DNA of 64,000 nucleotides, taken from positions 310,001 to 374,000 of the forward strand of contig NZ_VOSC01000005.1 in NCBI RefSeq assembly GCF_007997385.1, written 5' to 3'. The DNA is from Seonamhaeicola algicola. Lineage in GTDB: Bacteria > Bacteroidota > Bacteroidia > Flavobacteriales > Flavobacteriaceae. Shown here piece after piece: positions 43,873 to 53,440 of this stretch. The notes beneath the pieces were generated by a model that saw only the letters and a list, made by a program, of their open reading frames with translations, made no database searches and was not told the origin of the DNA. Made by a program: the position numbers and the translations under genes. The number at the start of each line of letters is the position of its first letter. Position 1 is the first letter of the stretch.

Positions 43873-46716
43873 TTAAAACCATCGCCTTCTAAACAGGCCA
43901 AGTAGCACTTGCGGATCTACGGTGAATTTAAAGCGTATTTTCTGGTCATAATTAGGCTGACCAATTTCCCAACCTAAATTGGAGTATACAGGGAAGTATA
44001 TTTCGAAATAATCGGTTACTAAATTAAGTCTTATTCCAGAATCATACATGAAATGCTCAGACTTGTGTTTGTTTTTTATGAAACCAATATCACCGTATGC
44101 TAAAATGTATTTCCAGAGGGTTGTACTAACATTCATGGTTGATATCCATTGGTTGGCATAGGGTATTTCTAGCTTAGATTTAAAACCACCTTCGGCTGTG
44201 ATGTATTGCTGACTAAAAATTCCAGTGTCTTCAGATCTTCCTAAATAATTATAATCAAACAAATAATCGGTTGGTCTATCTAAAGCAAAACTGAAAAAGT
44301 TTGAAGAAGGGTCATTGTTGTTTTCTAAAAACATACCGCCAAAAAACCTTATGTTTAATTGCCTGTTGCTTTCAAAAAGCTTTCTGTATTCGTAGTTAAA
44401 CGATAATTTGCTGAATTTTTTTCCTATTTGAAAATCGGCATACCACTTGTTAAAGTTTATTAAATTATCATTAGAGTTAATATATCTGGCATTAAAAATA
44501 CTGTAGTTGGGCTCATCTGATGTTAGTATATTATTTACATCTTTATCGCGGTGAATATCAACATATCTAAATACTAAAGAAGCCCGTTTGTTTGATCTAA
44601 AATCACTATCATCTCTAAATAGAAATGATAATGAAGGTGTTACTCTTCTAACAAATAAATCTTCAGCATATGAGGCATAACCTCCAGAAATACCGTAATT
44701 TATTGCGTATAAATTGGTGTTTTCTAAATAATGCGTGTTTGAAATTGAGGCAGAACCAGTTAAAGATTTAGATTTTAAAGCGTAACGCGGTTCAATTTTA
44801 TAATTAAATAATTTACGTAAAACGGTTTTATTGTAGGCTCTAACACCCAGAGTTAATCCGTCATAAATATTATTAAATTCTACTACGGGCATAAAAAACA
44901 CTTGGTTATAATGTGGGTCTTCAATGTCTTTTAACAGCCTAAATTGTAGCGGTTTATTGTTGAAAAAGAAACCTTTGAGAGATTTCCAATTGTCTCTTAT
45001 ATTTATTTCAGGAATAACTTCATTATAGTTTAAAACTAGTTTATTGGCATTATTACGAGGTATAGTTAGTGTTTTATTAAATTGTATGTTTTGTACCCAC
45101 GTTTTTGAAACAATACTATCATCTTTTAGCGCATACAATGATATGGGCATGCTATTGTTGCGTTTGTTTTTAATAGTTATGGTTACAGAATCTTCAGTTT
45201 TTGAAATCTTTTTAATTTTGAAATCTATCTTTTTACGTGTGTTTATATAATCTGTAAAAAACCAATCTATATTTTTTGTGGTTTTAGATTTTATAAGATT
45301 TTTAAAAGCAAGTGCATTAGTTTGTTGCAGTTTGTTGGTTTTTACAAATTCTGATAGGGTGTTTTCAACAATATTATTATTTACAAAATCATCTAAATAT
45401 TTTAAACCAATACCAGCTTTGTATTTATTAGCAATGTTGGTGTTAAATTTTAGTAATGAATCTTTAGCCATGGTTAACTTTTGGTCGCGGTTAGTTCTGG
45501 CCATGAGCATAAAAACAAGGTTGTATTTATCATTATACTGCATATCTGCAGCATGAAAAGACCTAACGCCCCAAATATTGGCAAAAGATCCTAAAAACTT
45601 CATGTTTGGGTATTGTTCATCAACATATTTCATTAAGTAATACACCATGATGCCATCAATTAACCAATGGTCTTTGCGTGGGTTAACTAACAGCGTATTT
45701 TCTAAATAATTTAATAATGAAATTTTTAAGAGTTTTAATTCATATTGAAAATTTTTGGGGTATGGTTTTAAAAATTTTGGTAAAAAGTTTAAACCATAAA
45801 TAGGGTTTTTGTCATAATCTACATGTGTTAGAAGTAGTTTTTCATGCGGGTATTTACCCAAATTTGTTTCAATAAAACTTAATATTTTTTCGGTAATTAA
45901 AACCTTTTCTATAACCTCTAATTTTTCATCATTAATACTAGAAACTAATGCAATATTGTCATTTTGAACCGTATTAAATATTTTGTTTTTAGTTAGAAAT
46001 AATTTTGAATTAACCCTGTTTTTTCCCGAAAGTGTAATTGTTTGATTTGTATGGTTTTGGGTGTGGTTATCTGTGTTTAATTCTGAAGCAACGAAATAGC
46101 CTTTCGGATATTCAATTTCCATAGAAATATTAGCAGTAGGCACATACAAATCATCTAAATTTTTATTACTGTAAAACTGCCAATTACCGTTGTAAATAGC
46201 AGGTGTTATATACCAATATCTTAAGTTAATATCACCGGTGTTTGTAATGCCGTATTTTGTGAATTTAGCATCAGGAATTCTAACAATATAATTTAAAGAT
46301 ATATTATAAAATGTGTTTGGTAAAAGTGGTTCTTGTAAATCTACTTTAATTATGTCTGGGTGTTTTTCCAGTTCGCAATAAGCTATTGCCGTATTATTTT
46401 GGGTTATTGAAGTTACAACACTATAACCACGTTCATCACTTTTTGCAAGGTGAAAATCGTTTATATACTCATCTGCAATACGTTTAGCTAAAGGTGTTTT
46501 TTTTGTAGCGTAACTATTACTCCAATTGTTTAGGTATATTGTTTTTAATGTGTCTTGCGAAGTGTTGAAATATGTTATGTTTTGTGAAATTTTTATGTTT
46601 CTATTATCAACATCAAAAGCAGCTTTTATGTCAATTTTATTCTGACTAAAACTGTGTAAACAACAGGTAAATGATATTAATAAAAAATTAAAAAAGTGAA
46701 ACTTCAAATTTAGCAA
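43873..46716 (-). CDS. M1 peptidase-like protein lacking HExxH, fused to an outer-membrane barrel
   Basis: About 947 residues. A signal peptide-like start (LKFHFFNFLLISFTCCLHSFSQ) precedes an M1 aminopeptidase N-like beta domain (IYLNNWSNSYATKKTPLAKRI, NISLNYIVRIPDAKFTKYG) and a thermolysin-like domain. The HExxH zinc motif is missing; DHWLIDGIMVYYLMKYV stands where M1 enzymes have WLxEGLAxY. The last 350 residues are alternating beta strands ending in RRRWF, as expected for an outer-membrane barrel. The start must be non-ATG: TTG at 46716 (or TTG at 46707), because a stop lies two codons upstream and the nearby ATG (46720) is out of frame. Confidence 0.72.
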   Translation of the reverse strand: MLNLKFHFFNFLLISFTCCLHSFSQNKIDIKAAFDVDNRNIKISQNITYFNTSQDTLKTIYLNNWSNSYATKKTPLAKRIADEYINDFHLAKSDERGYSVVTSITQNNTAIAYCELEKHPDIIKVDLQEPLLPNTFYNISLNYIVRIPDAKFTKYGITNTGDINLRYWYITPAIYNGNWQFYSNKNLDDLYVPTANISMEIEYPKGYFVASELNTDNHTQNHTNQTITLSGKNRVNSKLFLTKNKIFNTVQNDNIALVSSINDEKLEVIEKVLITEKILSFIETNLGKYPHEKLLLTHVDYDKNPIYGLNFLPKFLKPYPKNFQYELKLLKISLLNYLENTLLVNPRKDHWLIDGIMVYYLMKYVDEQYPNMKFLGSFANIWGVRSFHAADMQYNDKYNLVFMLMARTNRDQKLTMAKDSLLKFNTNIANKYKAGIGLKYLDDFVNNNIVENTLSEFVKTNKLQQTNALAFKNLIKSKTTKNIDWFFTDYINTRKKIDFKIKKISKTEDSVTITIKNKRNNSMPISLYALKDDSIVSKTWVQNIQFNKTLTIPRNNANKLVLNYNEVIPEINIRDNWKSLKGFFFNNKPLQFRLLKDIEDPHYNQVFFMPVVEFNNIYDGLTLGVRAYNKTVLRKLFNYKIEPRYALKSKSLTGSASISNTHYLENTNLYAINYGISGGYASYAEDLFVRRVTPSLSFLFRDDSDFRSNKRASLVFRYVDIHRDKDVNNILTSDEPNYSIFNARYINSNDNLINFNKWYADFQIGKKFSKLSFNYEYRKLFESNRQLNIRFFGGMFLENNNDPSSNFFSFALDRPTDYLFDYNYLGRSEDTGIFSQQYITAEGGFKSKLEIPYANQWISTMNVSTTLWKYILAYGDIGFIKNKHKSEHFMYDSGIRLNLVTDYFEIYFPVYSNLGWEIGQPNYDQKIRFKFTVDPQVLLGLFRRRWF

Positions 46717-46770
46717 ACATTAAAGGTTAATAGTATATTGAAGGGGTTGCAATATAGCAAAATAAGTAAA

Positions 46771-46815
46771 CTACAAGCTTAACATCACTTTATGTAAGTA
46801 TTAATTAGCTTGTAG
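46771..46815 (-). terminator. Possible terminator of the LOG-family gene
   Basis: CTACAAGCT (46771-46779) and AGCTTGTAG (46807-46815) are a perfect inverted repeat around a 27-base spacer, just past the stop of the minus-strand gene at 46828, followed on that strand by TTTACTTATTTT. Confidence 0.45.
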
Positions 46816-46827
46816 CTTTATGTGTTT

Positions 46828-47517
46828 TTAAAAATTAGGACTAAGCTGCGATTGTTTGTAGAAATTATCTAAAATTTCAGTAACCTCTTCAGCAGTGTCA
46901 ACAAGGTGAATTAAATCTAAATCGCTAGGGCTAATATTATTAAAGGTATCTAAAAGTGTTTTTTTAACCCAATCTAGAAGGCCTTCCCAAAAGTCTGTGC
47001 CCACTAAAATTATTGGAAACTTTCCAATTTTATGTGTTTGAATAAGTGTGATGGCTTCAAAAAGTTCATCAAGTGTACCAAAACCACCAGGCATAACAAC
47101 AAAACCTTGTGAGTATTTAACAAACATAACTTTACGCACAAAGAAATAATCAAAATCTAAATTTTTATCATGGTCTATGTATGGGTTGTCATGTTGTTCA
47201 AAAGGCAATTCAATGTTTAAACCAACCGATGTGCCGCCACCAAGGTGCGCTCCTTTATTTCCTGCTTCCATAATACCAGGGCCACCACCAGTAATAACAC
47301 CGTAACCAGATTGTACAATTTTTTCGGCAACATCAACGGTAAGTTTATAATATTTGTGGTCTGGTTTTGTTCTTGCAGAGCCAAAAATAGATACACAAGG
47401 TCCTATTTTACTCATTTTTTCAAAACCATTAACAAATTCTCCCATTATTTTAAAAATTGCCCAAGAATCGTTTGTTTTAATTTCGTTCCAACCTTTGTGG
47501 TGCAGTTCTTTTCTCAT
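46828..47517 (-). CDS. LOG family protein (nucleotide 5'-monophosphate phosphoribohydrolase-like)
   Basis: A 229-residue Rossmann-like protein. It has SIFGSARTKPDHKYY at the start, GYGVITGGGPGIMEAGNKGA and the LOG signature MPGGFGTLDELFEA. Family members cleave AMP-type nucleotides or cytokinin ribotides to base plus ribose-5-phosphate; in bacteria they are often purine nucleotide hydrolases. Cytoplasmic. It lies 80 bases downstream of uvrA on the same strand and may share its transcript. Confidence 0.9.
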   Translation of the reverse strand: MRKELHHKGWNEIKTNDSWAIFKIMGEFVNGFEKMSKIGPCVSIFGSARTKPDHKYYKLTVDVAEKIVQSGYGVITGGGPGIMEAGNKGAHLGGGTSVGLNIELPFEQHDNPYIDHDKNLDFDYFFVRKVMFVKYSQGFVVMPGGFGTLDELFEAITLIQTHKIGKFPIILVGTDFWEGLLDWVKKTLLDTFNNISPSDLDLIHLVDTAEEVTEILDNFYKQSQLSPNF

Positions 47518-47597
47518 ATAATTTTCAATATTTTATTTTATTTTTTTCTGAAAACACACTTGCAAAATACATTGTTTTGCTTTGATAGTAGTGCAGA

Positions 47598-50429
47598 CTA
47601 ATTTAATTCTTTTTTAAGAAATTTAGCAGTGTAACTTTTTTTATGTTTAGCAACTTCTTCGGGTGTGCCTTCAACAACTACTTGTCCGCCGCCTTTACCG
47701 CCTTCATAACCAATATCAATAATATGGTCAACGGCTTTTATAACATCTAAATTGTGCTCAATAATTAAAACGGTATTACCTTTGTCAGCTAATTTATTTA
47801 AAACTTGCATTAGTACGCGAATATCTTCAAAATGAAGGCCGGTGGTTGGTTCATCTAAAATATAAAATGTGTTTCCGGTATCACGTTTGCTAAGTTCTGT
47901 GGCTAGTTTAATGCGTTGTGCTTCACCACCAGAAAGTGTAGTGCTTTGTTGTCCAAGCGTTATGTACCCTAAGCCAACATCTTTAATTGTTTTTAGTTTT
48001 TTGAAAATTTTAGGAATGTGTTCAAAAAAATCAACAGCTTCATTAATAGTCATTTCTAAAACATCACTAATAGATTTTCCTTTGTATCTTATTTCTAGAG
48101 TTTCTCTATTAAAACGCTTGCCTTGGCAAGTTTCACATTCTACATAAACATCGGGTAAAAAATTCATTTCAATAACCCTTAAACCACCGCCTTGGCAAGT
48201 TTCGCACCTACCGCCTTTAACATTAAAGCTAAAACGCCCCGGCTTGTAACCGCGTATCATGGCTTCGGGTGTTTTAGCAAACAGGCTTCTAATTTCGCTA
48301 AAAGTACCTGTGTATGTTGCTGGGTTACTACGTGGTGTACGCCCAATAGGTGATTGGTTTATGTCTATAACTTTGTCAATATGCTCTAAACCTTTAATGC
48401 TTTTGTAGGGCATGGGTTTTTTTACACCATTAAAGTAATGTGCATTTAAAATAGGGTAGAGCGTTTCATTAATTAAGGTAGATTTTCCACTGCCAGAAAC
48501 ACCAGTTACACCTATCATTTTACCTAACGGAAATTTAACCGATATATTTTTTAAATTATTACCCGTGCAGCCTTTTAGCTCTAAAAAGTTACCATTGCCT
48601 TTTCTGCGCTTTTTGGGTACTTCTATAGCTTTTGTGCCATTTAAATAATGTGCTGTAAGTGTGTTGTGTGTTTTAAGTTCTTTTACATTGCCTTTACTTA
48701 TAATTTCGCCACCAAATTTACCTGCTTTTGGGCCTATATCTATTACATAATCGGCACGTTCTATCATATCTTTATCATGTTCAACAACAATTACAGAGTT
48801 GCCAATATCACGCAATGATACTAATGAATTTATAAGTTTTTCATTATCGCGTTGGTGTAAACCAATACTAGGTTCATCTAAAATATATAGCACGCCAACC
48901 AGTTGAGAACCAATTTGTGTTGCTAAACGAATGCGTTGTGCTTCGCCACCAGAAAGTGATTTTGAGCTTCGGTTTAAAGACAAATAATCTAAACCAACAT
49001 CTAATAAAAATTGGAGTCTAGCTTTTATTTCTTTCAGAATTTCTTCGGCTATTTTAAGTTGCTTTTTAGAAAGGTGTTTATCTAAATCTTTAAACCAATT
49101 AGCAAGCTCAATAATATCAGTGTTAGCTAGTTCAGCAATATTTTTATTGTTTAATTTGAAGTAAAGTGATTCTTTTTTTAAACGACTGCCTTCGCATTCA
49201 GGACATTTAATTTTGTCCATATAATCTTTTGCCCATCGTTTTAATGACGTAGACTCGGCTGTTTTGTATTGGTTTTCAATAAAGTTAGCAACTCCTTCAA
49301 AATCTATATTATAATTTCTTGTAACACCTAATGTTTTACTTTCAATGGTAAACTTTTCGTTTCCACCGTAAAGAATCATTTGTTTAGCTTCTTCAGGAAT
49401 GTCTTTGTATGCATCAGTTAATTTAAAATCAAAGCGTTGAGCAATGGTTTCAAATTGTTTAAAAATCCAACTTTTCTTTTCAGGGCCATGGGGTGCTAAT
49501 GCGCCATTTTTAATTGAAAGTGTATTATCTGGTACAATTTTGCTAGGGTTTACTTTGTAAAGTTCGCCAATACCATTACAGTTTGGGCAAGCACCTTTTG
49601 GTGAGTTAAATGAAAAATTATTGGGTTCAGGGTTTGGGTATGAAATACCAGAGCTTGGGCACATTAGATTACGACTAAAATAACGTGCTTTTTGTGTGTC
49701 TTGGTCAATAACCATTAGCACATCTTCGCCATGATACATGGCGGTGTTTATGGTTTCGGTAAGGCGTTTATCGTTGTCAGGTGTGTTGTTTACAACCAAT
49801 CGGTCAATAACTATTTCAATGTCATGCGTTTTGTAACGGTCTAGTTTCATGCCTTTGGTGATGTCTTTAATTTCACCATCGGTTCTTACTTTCACAAAGC
49901 CTTGTTTAGCTATTTGCTCAAAAAGCTCACGATAATGTCCTTTTCTAGAGCGTATTACAGGTGCTAAAATATTTATGCGTTTACCTTCAAAATCTTTTTT
50001 TATGAGTTCTTTAATTTGCTCATCACTGTAGCTTACCATTTTTTCGCCTGAATTATAACTGTAAGCATCACTAGCACGCGCAAAAAGGAGGCGCATAAAA
50101 TCATAAATTTCAGTAATAGTACCAACGGTAGAACGTGGTGATTTGCTAGTTGTTTTTTGCTCAATAGCAATAACAGGTGAGAGGCCGTCAATTTTATCAA
50201 CATCTGGACGTTCTAATCCTCCTAAAAATTGGCGTGCATATGCAGAAAAGGTTTCAATGTAACGACGCTGTCCTTCAGCATAAATAGTATCAAATGCTAA
50301 AGACGATTTTCCACTACCCGATAACCCTGTAATAACTACAAGCTTTTCTCTAGGAATAGCAACATCAATATTTTTAAGGTTATGGGCTCTGGCGCCTTTT
50401 ACTTCAATAAAATCTGTAAACTCACTCAT
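47598..50429 (-). CDS. uvrA: Excinuclease ABC subunit A
   Basis: A 943-residue damage-recognition ATPase of nucleotide excision repair. First Walker [14 protein letters not shown] near residue 35 with [16 protein letters not shown] after it; a zinc module at [13 protein letters not shown] and [14 protein letters not shown]; first signature [17 protein letters not shown]; second Walker [14 protein letters not shown]; the second zinc module [14 protein letters not shown] ... [10 protein letters not shown]; second signature [15 protein letters not shown]. Full length and intact. UvrB and UvrC are elsewhere. Confidence 0.98.
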   Translation of the reverse strand: MSEFTDFIEVKGARAHNLKNIDVAIPREKLVVITGLSGSGKSSLAFDTIYAEGQRRYIETFSAYARQFLGGLERPDVDKIDGLSPVIAIEQKTTSKSPRSTVGTITEIYDFMRLLFARASDAYSYNSGEKMVSYSDEQIKELIKKDFEGKRINILAPVIRSRKGHYRELFEQIAKQGFVKVRTDGEIKDITKGMKLDRYKTHDIEIVIDRLVVNNTPDNDKRLTETINTAMYHGEDVLMVIDQDTQKARYFSRNLMCPSSGISYPNPEPNNFSFNSPKGACPNCNGIGELYKVNPSKIVPDNTLSIKNGALAPHGPEKKSWIFKQFETIAQRFDFKLTDAYKDIPEEAKQMILYGGNEKFTIESKTLGVTRNYNIDFEGVANFIENQYKTAESTSLKRWAKDYMDKIKCPECEGSRLKKESLYFKLNNKNIAELANTDIIELANWFKDLDKHLSKKQLKIAEEILKEIKARLQFLLDVGLDYLSLNRSSKSLSGGEAQRIRLATQIGSQLVGVLYILDEPSIGLHQRDNEKLINSLVSLRDIGNSVIVVEHDKDMIERADYVIDIGPKAGKFGGEIISKGNVKELKTHNTLTAHYLNGTKAIEVPKKRRKGNGNFLELKGCTGNNLKNISVKFPLGKMIGVTGVSGSGKSTLINETLYPILNAHYFNGVKKPMPYKSIKGLEHIDKVIDINQSPIGRTPRSNPATYTGTFSEIRSLFAKTPEAMIRGYKPGRFSFNVKGGRCETCQGGGLRVIEMNFLPDVYVECETCQGKRFNRETLEIRYKGKSISDVLEMTINEAVDFFEHIPKIFKKLKTIKDVGLGYITLGQQSTTLSGGEAQRIKLATELSKRDTGNTFYILDEPTTGLHFEDIRVLMQVLNKLADKGNTVLIIEHNLDVIKAVDHIIDIGYEGGKGGGQVVVEGTPEEVAKHKKSYTAKFLKKELN

Positions 50430-50512
50430 AAATTTGCAAAAGTGCTAATTTACAACTTTCGTTCTTAAAAAAATAGCTTGTAGTTTATGTTAAATATTAA
50501 AAATTGTTAAAT

Positions 50513-50539
50513 AAAAAAGCTGCATATATATGCAGCTTT
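50513..50539 (-). terminator. Terminator of the small exported protein gene
   Basis: AAAGCTGCATA (50516-50526) against TATGCAGCTTT (50529-50539), a near-continuous palindrome; on the minus strand it is followed by a T-run. It lies past the stop at 50574. Confidence 0.8.
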
Positions 50540-50573
50540 ATGTGAGTTAGTCAATTAAAATATTTTAAAACTA

Positions 50574-50939
50574 TTACATTTTAGATAGCTCTCCAGAATT
50601 TAAAGAACTACTGTAATTAGCTTTAACTTGTTTAACGTAGCCAAAGAATTTGCTATTATCCTTTTTCTCTAAAATAACGTAGGTGTTTCCGTTTTTGTTT
50701 TCTACATCTTTAACAACCACTTCTGTACCGTGTACAGGCTTATAAGTTGCTAAATTCCCTTTTTTCACAATAAAATTTAGTTTAGGAAAAAAAACGTGAT
50801 TGTATTTTGTGTTTGAGGTAGCATTTACAACTAAAACATCACCAACCTTTGGTTCGCTTTGGGGTAAGGTGTTAGGGTTTGTGTTGTTTGCAAATGAAAC
50901 TCCAAAAACAAATAATAAGGCAAAACTTAGTTTTTTCAT
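50574..50939 (-). CDS. Small exported protein of unknown function
   Basis: A 121-residue protein with a signal peptide (MKKLSFALLFVFGVSFAN). The mature part (VGDVLVVNATSNTKYNHVFFPKLNFIVKKGNLATYKPVHGTEVVVKDV) looks like a compact beta-rich domain, perhaps SH3-like, ending in a basic, polar tail. No family is recognised. It has its own terminator and is divergent from the gene at 51321, with a 381-base gap between them. Confidence 0.72.
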   Translation of the reverse strand: MKKLSFALLFVFGVSFANNTNPNTLPQSEPKVGDVLVVNATSNTKYNHVFFPKLNFIVKKGNLATYKPVHGTEVVVKDVENKNGNTYVILEKKDNSKFFGYVKQVKANYSSSLNSGELSKM

Positions 50940-51320
50940 GATGTTAATTTTTTATGGTTAATACTGATTTTTCAATGAAAATAATTCATGAAAATCATAA
51001 AAAAAATAGCTTTTGAAATCTTTAACTTTTACCTTTTTTTATTGGTTTTTACCCACACCCCTTAATTTTAATGGGTGTGCTGCTTGTTAAATATTTTCAT
51101 ATGTTTTTCAAGGTGCTTTTTGTGAATGTTGTTGTGTTCTTTTTTTGATAAACCTAGTTTTAAACCACCTAAATTAAGGGGTTGTTATTTTAATGTTATT
51201 TTTAAAAATTTAACGTTTTATTAAGAAATTAAAAAGCGTTAAAATAAAGTACTAACTATTTTGCTATTATAAAGGTTATTTTATTTTTGATGTTACATTT
51301 TGAACTAAATACATAGATAT
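50940..51320. other. 381-base gap with alternative pairing elements
   Basis: No gene is seen. It holds the start region of the minus-strand gene at 50939, an AT-rich middle, a hairpin CACACCC (51054-51060) / GGGTGTG (51073-51079), and CCCCTTAATTT (51058-51068), whose exact complement AAATTAAGGGG is at 51171-51181. The two pairings exclude each other. The right end carries the promoter of the gene at 51321. A small RNA or long leader is possible but unproven. Confidence 0.4.
51261..51289 (+). promoter_or_regulatory. Promoter of the gene at 51321
   Basis: TTG at 51261-51263, 18-base spacer, and TATTTTTG at 51282-51289 (exact TAnnTTTG), 31 bases before the ATG. Confidence 0.65.
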
Positions 51321-51845
51321 ATGAAATTATTAGGAATTGGCTCTAGAATAAACCATGCTGAATACGGAAAAGGAGTAATAACCAATGTTACATCACAACA
51401 TTATTGGGTTACATTTATTGAAAATGGATTAGAAACTATTGATTTAAATAGTGATTTTGATGTTATTGAAGCAGCGCATGATGATGTTGATACTGTTAGT
51501 TTTTTAGATGTTGAAACAAGCTTGGTTAATATTTTAAAGAAATGGAGTGACGCTACCGAAGTTGTTGCAATTGCCGATAAGTACAAAGGAGGAACACTTA
51601 TTTTACAACCAGCTGATGATAGTTTAAAACCTTATGAGTTACCTATTGATAAATTTTTTCATAAAATAACAATGGTTAGAGATAGATTGCGTGTTATGGA
51701 ACAACGCATAAATGCTAGTGATTTAGATGCACAACAAAAAGTAGACTTGCAACAGTACATTACAAGAATTTACGGTAGTTTAACCAGTTTTAATGTGCTT
51801 TTTAAATCTGATACCCACAAGTTTGTTGGCCAAAAAAGTAAATAA
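51321..51845 (+). CDS. Protein with N-terminal Tudor/SH3-like domain
   Basis: A 174-residue cytoplasmic protein. The first 50 residues (IGSRINHAEYGKGVITNV ... WVTFIENGLETIDL) have the pattern of the Tudor-like domain found at the end of UvrD/PcrA helicases and in KOW-type proteins, which bind RNA polymerase or nucleic acids. The rest is mainly helical (ITMVRDRLRVMEQRINASDLDAQQKVDLQQYI). The family is not otherwise recognised. Binding to RNA polymerase or nucleic acid is a plausible guess. Confidence 0.65.
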   Translation: MKLLGIGSRINHAEYGKGVITNVTSQHYWVTFIENGLETIDLNSDFDVIEAAHDDVDTVSFLDVETSLVNILKKWSDATEVVAIADKYKGGTLILQPADDSLKPYELPIDKFFHKITMVRDRLRVMEQRINASDLDAQQKVDLQQYITRIYGSLTSFNVLFKSDTHKFVGQKSK

Positions 51846-51877
51846 TAAATTGTTTTAAAAGTAAAATAGCTATTGTT

Positions 51878-52594
51878 TTATTTAACACCAACAATATCGG
51901 TAATTTCAATACCAAGAATTAGTAATTTATGAAAGGTTGGTACTTGTGCACCACTTTGCGTAGTAGTCCAATTTGCCCATGAGGCTTCTAAACCATCAAT
52001 TGGTAAAATAGAGGTCCACATTTTAAAAGCTTTAGGTTTACCATTTGTGTCAAGTAGCCAAAGGTAAGAATCACCAGGTGTACTACCGCCTTTTGTGTAA
52101 GTTACTAACAAGCCTTTTTCATTATTAGGTAGTGTTACAAGTTTACGTTGCACACCTTCGTCAAATACTTTGTAGGGTGCAAATACCCAAAAAGAATCAT
52201 TATTATAGTATTTAACAGCTTTTTCAATGAGTTCTTCAGCTAAATCGCCATCAACCTTAAAACTATGTACAAAAGCACTGTGGTTTTCTGGGTTGTTTAA
52301 ATTTAAAACAACCTTATACTCTTGCCACATTACAGTACATTCATTTAGGGCTTTATTCCATTTATAATGGTGCCTTTTTTTAAATGTCCATTCAAAATTA
52401 GCAGTATTTTTATAGGCATCATAATTTAATGCCTCTAGCATTTTGTTTGCAAGGGCATCGGCTTTAATGCCTTGGGTTCCTTGTGGTAAATCTTCATTAT
52501 ATTTAAAATATAAAAAACCAAAAAGAAGCAAAGTTGGTAGGGTAAAAAATATAATTACCCCAAATATAATTTTAAAAACTTTTTTTAATTTCAC
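51878..52594 (-). CDS. Membrane-anchored protein of unknown function
   Basis: A 238-residue protein with an N-terminal membrane anchor (VFKIIFGVIIFFTLPTLLLFGFLYF, residues 6-30) and a periplasm-facing domain (MLEALNYDAYKNTANFEWTFKKRHHYKWNK). The mid part, HSFKVDGDLAEELIEKAVKYYNNDSFWVFAPYKVFDEGV, and the ending TYTKGGSTPGDSYLWLLD look like a lipid-binding LolA-like beta fold, but I do not see enough to call it. It is alone on the minus strand, converging with the gene at 51321. Confidence 0.65.
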   Translation of the reverse strand: MKLKKVFKIIFGVIIFFTLPTLLLFGFLYFKYNEDLPQGTQGIKADALANKMLEALNYDAYKNTANFEWTFKKRHHYKWNKALNECTVMWQEYKVVLNLNNPENHSAFVHSFKVDGDLAEELIEKAVKYYNNDSFWVFAPYKVFDEGVQRKLVTLPNNEKGLLVTYTKGGSTPGDSYLWLLDTNGKPKAFKMWTSILPIDGLEASWANWTTTQSGAQVPTFHKLLILGIEITDIVGVK

Positions 52595-52700
52595 TGTAGA
52601 ATAGGGAGTTAGGTGATTTCGTTTGTAATACTAATTTATTAAATACATTTCATTTGTAAAAAGAAATAAGATAAAAGGACAATTTAAAGGTGTTAAAAAG

Positions 52701-53309
52701 CTAGCTAATATTTTCAAATTGTAGTGATATTTCTTCAAGTTTGTTTTCAGCAAAAACAATTAATTCTTTAAAAAACAATGTGAATTCTACTTCAAATTCA
52801 GCATAAAATAAATTTAGTTCAATGATGGCTTCGTTCATTTTAGCTCTGTTTTTTGTGCGCTTATTCATGCCGTTTAAAACCTTAGCAATGCCATTAGTGG
52901 TTTGGTAGCTTAATAACCAATTGTCTGTAATTAAGTAAGGCATCATGTTTTTTATGCGGCTTGGTAGCAATTCATAATGTTTATTTAAATTATTGTAAAA
53001 TTTAGTGGTATAAACATCAAGTGGTGTGTTTGAATAATTACTCCAGTTTTTAGCCAAGAAATGATCGTATAAAATATCTACAATAATACCAGAATACAAC
53101 CCATATTTTTTTTGAAGCTTCTTTTTACTTGTTTTTACAGTTTTGTGTGTATCAGTAAAAAAATCAATTTGTCTATGCAATAAAATACCAATTTGTATCT
53201 CTTTTGGGTAAGTTGTGTATTTTTTACCTTTAATACTATCGGCCATAAAATTGCCAATTTGTATTAGGGTATTGTTGCCAGATAGGTAGATGTGGGCTAA
53301 ATAATTCAT
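52701..53309 (-). CDS. Acyl carrier protein phosphodiesterase (DUF479, AcpH-like)
   Basis: A 202-residue protein with the ACP phosphodiesterase family features: MNYLAHIYLSG at the start, IGNFMADSIKGK, then ILLHRQIDFFTDTHKTV and GIIVDILYDHFLAKNW. The His/Asp-rich helices resemble an HD-type metal site. It would remove the phosphopantetheine arm from acyl carrier protein. Cytoplasmic, alone, divergent from glmM. Confidence 0.85.
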   Translation of the reverse strand: MNYLAHIYLSGNNTLIQIGNFMADSIKGKKYTTYPKEIQIGILLHRQIDFFTDTHKTVKTSKKKLQKKYGLYSGIIVDILYDHFLAKNWSNYSNTPLDVYTTKFYNNLNKHYELLPSRIKNMMPYLITDNWLLSYQTTNGIAKVLNGMNKRTKNRAKMNEAIIELNLFYAEFEVEFTLFFKELIVFAENKLEEISLQFENIS

Positions 53310-53414
53310 TTTTGAAAATTACAAATAATTACCTTAATAAATTACGTAACCTCACGTAAATATGTTGTTCTTATTTTTTTAAGTTTAATTAAAATACAAG
53401 CTAAAAAAATTATG

Positions 53415-53422
53415 TACGTTTG
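53415..53422 (+). promoter_or_regulatory. -7 element of the glmM gene
   Basis: TACGTTTG, exact TAnnTTTG, 19 bases before the ATG at 53441. It rules out the upstream TTG at 53420 as start, because that overlaps this element. Confidence 0.6.
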
Positions 53423-53440
53423 CAAAAACTACTAATAATT

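Noticed and set aside
46690-46720. Ten-codon frame starting at the ATG at 46720, considered as a leader peptide
   Set aside because: It has no regulatory amino-acid run and is more simply the out-of-frame neighbour of the TTG start; kept only as part of the start-site observation.
50574-50939. Small exported protein considered as a toxin or immunity factor
   Set aside because: No partner gene lies next to it and the sequence has no toxin motif.
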